The position numbers were made by a program, and so were the translations under genes. From the NCBI GenBank assembly GCA_003132825.1, contig PKYX01000205.1, positions 7,774 through 16,609 of the forward strand: DNA of 8,836 nt. The letters run 5' to 3'. Source of the stretch: Acidobacteriaceae bacterium. GTDB lineage: Bacteria > Acidobacteriota > Terriglobia > Terriglobales > Acidobacteriaceae. Under the pieces are notes generated by a model, which saw only the letters and a program-made list of their open reading frames with translations, was not told the DNA's origin and ran no database searches. Positions 7,041 to 8,836 of the stretch are shown here, piece after piece. Within the stretch, counting starts at the first letter, position 1; every line of letters begins with the position of its first letter.

Positions 7041-7571
7041 ATGGCTCGCCAGCCCGCGCACCCGACCAAACCGAACCCGGAAAAGAACCCCCGCCGCGAC
7101 CCCACCGCCGCTGGTCAACGCGACGCCGCCGTCAACCGTATAGCCGCCCACAACTATTTTCTGCTGGAGAAGTTCGAGACCGGGGTCGCCTTGACCGGCA
7201 CCGAGGTCAAGTCCGTCCGCTCCGGCCTGGCCAACTTGAAAGACGCTTACGGCCTAATCAAGGACAACGAGCTCTGGCTGCTCAACTGCCACATCGGGCC
7301 TTACGAGCACGGCAATATTTTCAATCACGCCCCGCTGCGCACCCGCAAGTTACTGGTCCATAAAGAAGAACTCCGCAAGCTGATTGGCAAGACCCAGCAG
7401 CGCGGGCTAACCCTGATCCCCACCCGCATGTATTTCAAGAACGGCCGGGTCAAGCTCGAGCTGGCTCTCGCGAAAGGCAAGCAGCTCTGGGACAAGCGAG
7501 AGACCGAGCGCCGGAGGACGGCAGACAAAGAGACCCGTGAAGCCATGAGCCGGGTGCGAAAGGGACACTAA
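7041..7571 (+). CDS. smpB: SsrA-binding protein SmpB
   Basis: SmpB binds tmRNA (ssrA) and brings it to stalled ribosomes for trans-translation. The 176-residue product has the family core: AVNRIAAHNYFLLEKFETGVALTGTEVKS (about 29-58), SLANLKDAY-like SGLANLKDAY (61-70), CHIGPYEHGN (83-92), HAPLRTRKLL (96-105), and the C-terminal GKQLWDKRET (146-155) followed by a basic tail that in known SmpB enters the mRNA channel. The core normally begins within a few residues of the start. Here an extra stretch of about 28 residues rich in Pro, Arg and Lys precedes it. ATG 7041 with AGGGA upstream supports the extension, and I see no good internal start. The gene is transcribed divergently from the secretin and is followed 22 bases later by the Smr-domain frame. 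The tmRNA gene itself is not in the window. Confidence 0.97.
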   Translation: MARQPAHPTKPNPEKNPRRDPTAAGQRDAAVNRIAAHNYFLLEKFETGVALTGTEVKSVRSGLANLKDAYGLIKDNELWLLNCHIGPYEHGNIFNHAPLRTRKLLVHKEELRKLIGKTQQRGLTLIPTRMYFKNGRVKLELALAKGKQLWDKRETERRRTADKETREAMSRVRKGH

Positions 7572-7593
7572 TATTCGGATCGGCTGACATTCG

Positions 7594-7992
7594 GTGGAGC
7601 GCCCTCGCCCGCGTGGCCTGTGGGGCGATCATCGATCGAGGATCTGGGGCTTCGCCATCAAGACCGTCAATCTCAAAACCGGAATGCCCTTGGTCCACCA
7701 AGCCTTGCAGCAACTGGACCGGGAGCTGGCCGCCGCTCGCCAGCAAAAACAGACGCTCCTGAAACTGATCCACGGCTATGGTTCGAGCGGAGTTGGCGGC
7801 GAAATTCGTGTTGCGGTGCAAAAACATCTCATCGAAATGGCCGGCCGGGGCGAGATTCGGGGATGCATCTTCGGCGAGAACTGGGCTCGATCCGACGAGC
7901 AGGCGTGGGCGCTCATCAACCTTCGCCCTGAGCTCAAGGCAGATCCCGATCTGGGCAAGCGCAACCGGGGAATCACGATCGTTGCGCTTTGA
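7594..7992 (+). CDS. Small Smr-domain protein
   Basis: A 132-residue product from GTG 7594 whose residues 22-132 resemble stand-alone Smr domains (the C-terminal domain of MutS2). Visible features are KTVNLKTGMPLVHQALQQLD, LLKLIHGYGSSGVGGEIR (55-72, with the HGxG motif), GEIRGCIFGENW, and the ending DPDLGKRNRGITIVAL. Smr domains bind or cleave nucleic acid or act on stalled ribosomes; the substrate here is unknown. The N-terminal DLHG motif of classical Smr is replaced by NLKTG, as I recall in a subgroup of small Smr proteins. The start is uncertain: GTG 7594 is the first possible start after an in-frame stop and has no good ribosome site. Family similarity begins at an ATC codon at 7657 preceded by GGGG, and the first ATG (7684) would cut into the domain. 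It lies 22 bases after smpB and 56 before pepA, so it is probably in one transcript with smpB. Confidence 0.82.
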   Translation: MERPRPRGLWGDHRSRIWGFAIKTVNLKTGMPLVHQALQQLDRELAAARQQKQTLLKLIHGYGSSGVGGEIRVAVQKHLIEMAGRGEIRGCIFGENWARSDEQAWALINLRPELKADPDLGKRNRGITIVAL

Positions 7993-8005
7993 TTCGAAGT
8001 GTTCC

Positions 8006-8035
8006 TTGCCTAATTCCCTGTCCGCCGACGATACT
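8006..8035 (+). promoter_or_regulatory. Weak candidate promoter for pepA
   Basis: TTGCCT (8006-8011) and GATACT (8030-8035) each match the sigma-70 hexamers at four of six positions, with an 18-base spacer. A transcript would begin around 8042, only a few bases before the pepA ATG, which would explain why no Shine-Dalgarno is visible there. Matches this weak also arise by chance. Confidence 0.25.
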
Positions 8036-8048
8036 GACAACGACAACC

Positions 8049-8836
8049 ATGAAAACTAATCTTTCCCTCTCCGCACCCGCCGAAGTTGAAACCGAATGTC
8101 TAGTCGCCGTTGTACTTGATCGAAGCGCAAAAGATCGAGGCGAAAAAGCCGCTGAAATCGACAAGCCGCAGCTCTCGATCGAAACGAGCGACCAGGCCTT
8201 GAAAGAAGCTGCCGCCGAAGTAGTCGCCAGCGGCGAAGCCACCGGAAAAACGTTTGAAATCACCATGCTGCACCATCCCGCCAAGCTGAAGGCCAAACGA
8301 CTCCTGCTGCTCGGCGGTGGCAACGGCAAGACTTTCTCCGCTTTCGATCTGCGCCGCCTCGCCGGGGCTGCCGTGCGCACGCTCAAGTCCCGCGGCCTGC
8401 GCAGCTTCGCCTTTATCGCTCCGGAGAGCGGATGGCAAGCCGCGGACGCGGTCACAGCGATTGTGGAAGGGGCCTTCGTCGGTAATTTCGATTCCAATAC
8501 CTACCAGAGCGACCGCAAAGACCAGACCATTGACACCCTCACGGTCGTCGCCCGCGGCGACAAGGCCAAGCTGCAGCGGGCGCTCGAGGAAGCCCGCATC
8601 GTGGGCGAATCCCAAAACTTCACCCGCGAACTGGTGAACGAGCCCTCCAACCGCATGACGCCCACGGTTCTGGCAGAACAGGCCCGGAAGATGGCGGAGG
8701 AAGTGGGCCTGAAATGCCAGGTCTTTGGCGCGGACAAGATCAAGGAATTGAAGATGGGGGCATTTTGGGGGGTAGCGCAAGGTTCGGATGAGCCGCCCGC
8801 TCTGATCGTATTGCGTCATGAACCGGCGGGGGCGCC
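8049..8836 (+). CDS. pepA: Cytosol (leucyl) aminopeptidase PepA, M17 family, N-terminal part
   Basis: M17 aminopeptidases are hexameric, two-metal enzymes that remove N-terminal residues from peptides in the cytoplasm. From ATG 8049 the frame is open to the right edge (262 codons, about half of the usual 490-500). The M17 N-terminal domain is present, with ECLVAVVLD (16-24), KRLLLLGGG (82-90) and FDLRRLAGAAVRTLKSRG (99-116). The start of the catalytic domain is also present: NFTRELVNEPSNRMTPTVLAEQA, then KMGAFWGVAQGSDEPPALIVL close to the edge. The metal-binding and catalytic residues lie beyond the window. No Shine-Dalgarno precedes the ATG. It follows the Smr gene by 56 bases on the same strand. 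PepA of some bacteria also binds DNA, but nothing here bears on that. Confidence 0.95.
   Translation, partial: MKTNLSLSAPAEVETECLVAVVLDRSAKDRGEKAAEIDKPQLSIETSDQALKEAAAEVVASGEATGKTFEITMLHHPAKLKAKRLLLLGGGNGKTFSAFDLRRLAGAAVRTLKSRGLRSFAFIAPESGWQAADAVTAIVEGAFVGNFDSNTYQSDRKDQTIDTLTVVARGDKAKLQRALEEARIVGESQNFTRELVNEPSNRMTPTVLAEQARKMAEEVGLKCQVFGADKIKELKMGAFWGVAQGSDEPPALIVLRHEPAGA

Noticed and set aside
6696..7151. Minus-strand frame of 151 codons across the smpB upstream region
   Set aside because: The product is low-complexity Arg/Gly/Pro-rich, it overlaps smpB and the secretin promoter, and it arises from GC-rich DNA with few stops.
8100..8819. Minus-strand frame of 239 codons opposite pepA
   Set aside because: It is the antisense shadow of an unmistakable M17 aminopeptidase N-terminal region.

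Overview
The window looks like a chromosomal segment of a GC-rich bacterium. The best guess is Acidobacteriota. That rests on the secretin with a C-terminal cohesin-like domain next to paired GspG-like pseudopilins, and on the style of the HutU and PepA proteins. It is an inference from recalled family patterns, not a database result. Nothing in the window indicates a plasmid, phage or transposon: I see no integrase, transposase, CRISPR array or tRNA.

Layout. Positions 1-6656 are read on the minus strand. In transcription order they hold a secretin (6656-4368), two tandem type II secretion/type IV pilus-like pseudopilins (4196-3708 and 3707-3303), urocanate hydratase hutU (3127-1451) and imidazolonepropionase hutI (from 1304, running off the left edge). 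Positions 7041-8836 are read on the plus strand: smpB, a small Smr-domain protein, and the N-terminal part of a leucyl aminopeptidase (pepA) that runs off the right edge. The two halves diverge from a 381-base, very GC-rich intergenic region (6660-7040). It carries a good extended -10 promoter for the secretin, ribosome binding sites for both flanking genes and two strong predicted hairpins.

How the genes work together. The secretin and the two pseudopilins form a small secretion or pilus cassette. It has an outer-membrane pore and two fibre-type subunits, but no ATPase, platform protein or prepilin peptidase in the window, so those must come from elsewhere in the genome. hutU and hutI catalyse consecutive steps of histidine degradation (urocanate to imidazolone propionate to formiminoglutamate). 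hutH and the last step are not in view. smpB (trans-translation, ribosome rescue) and pepA (peptide turnover) are housekeeping genes, with the Smr gene between them.

Most of the window is ordinary. The parts most worth a second look are the cohesin-bearing secretin and its paired pseudopilins, the GC-rich structured spacer before smpB, and the Smr protein with an altered N-terminal motif and an uncertain start codon.
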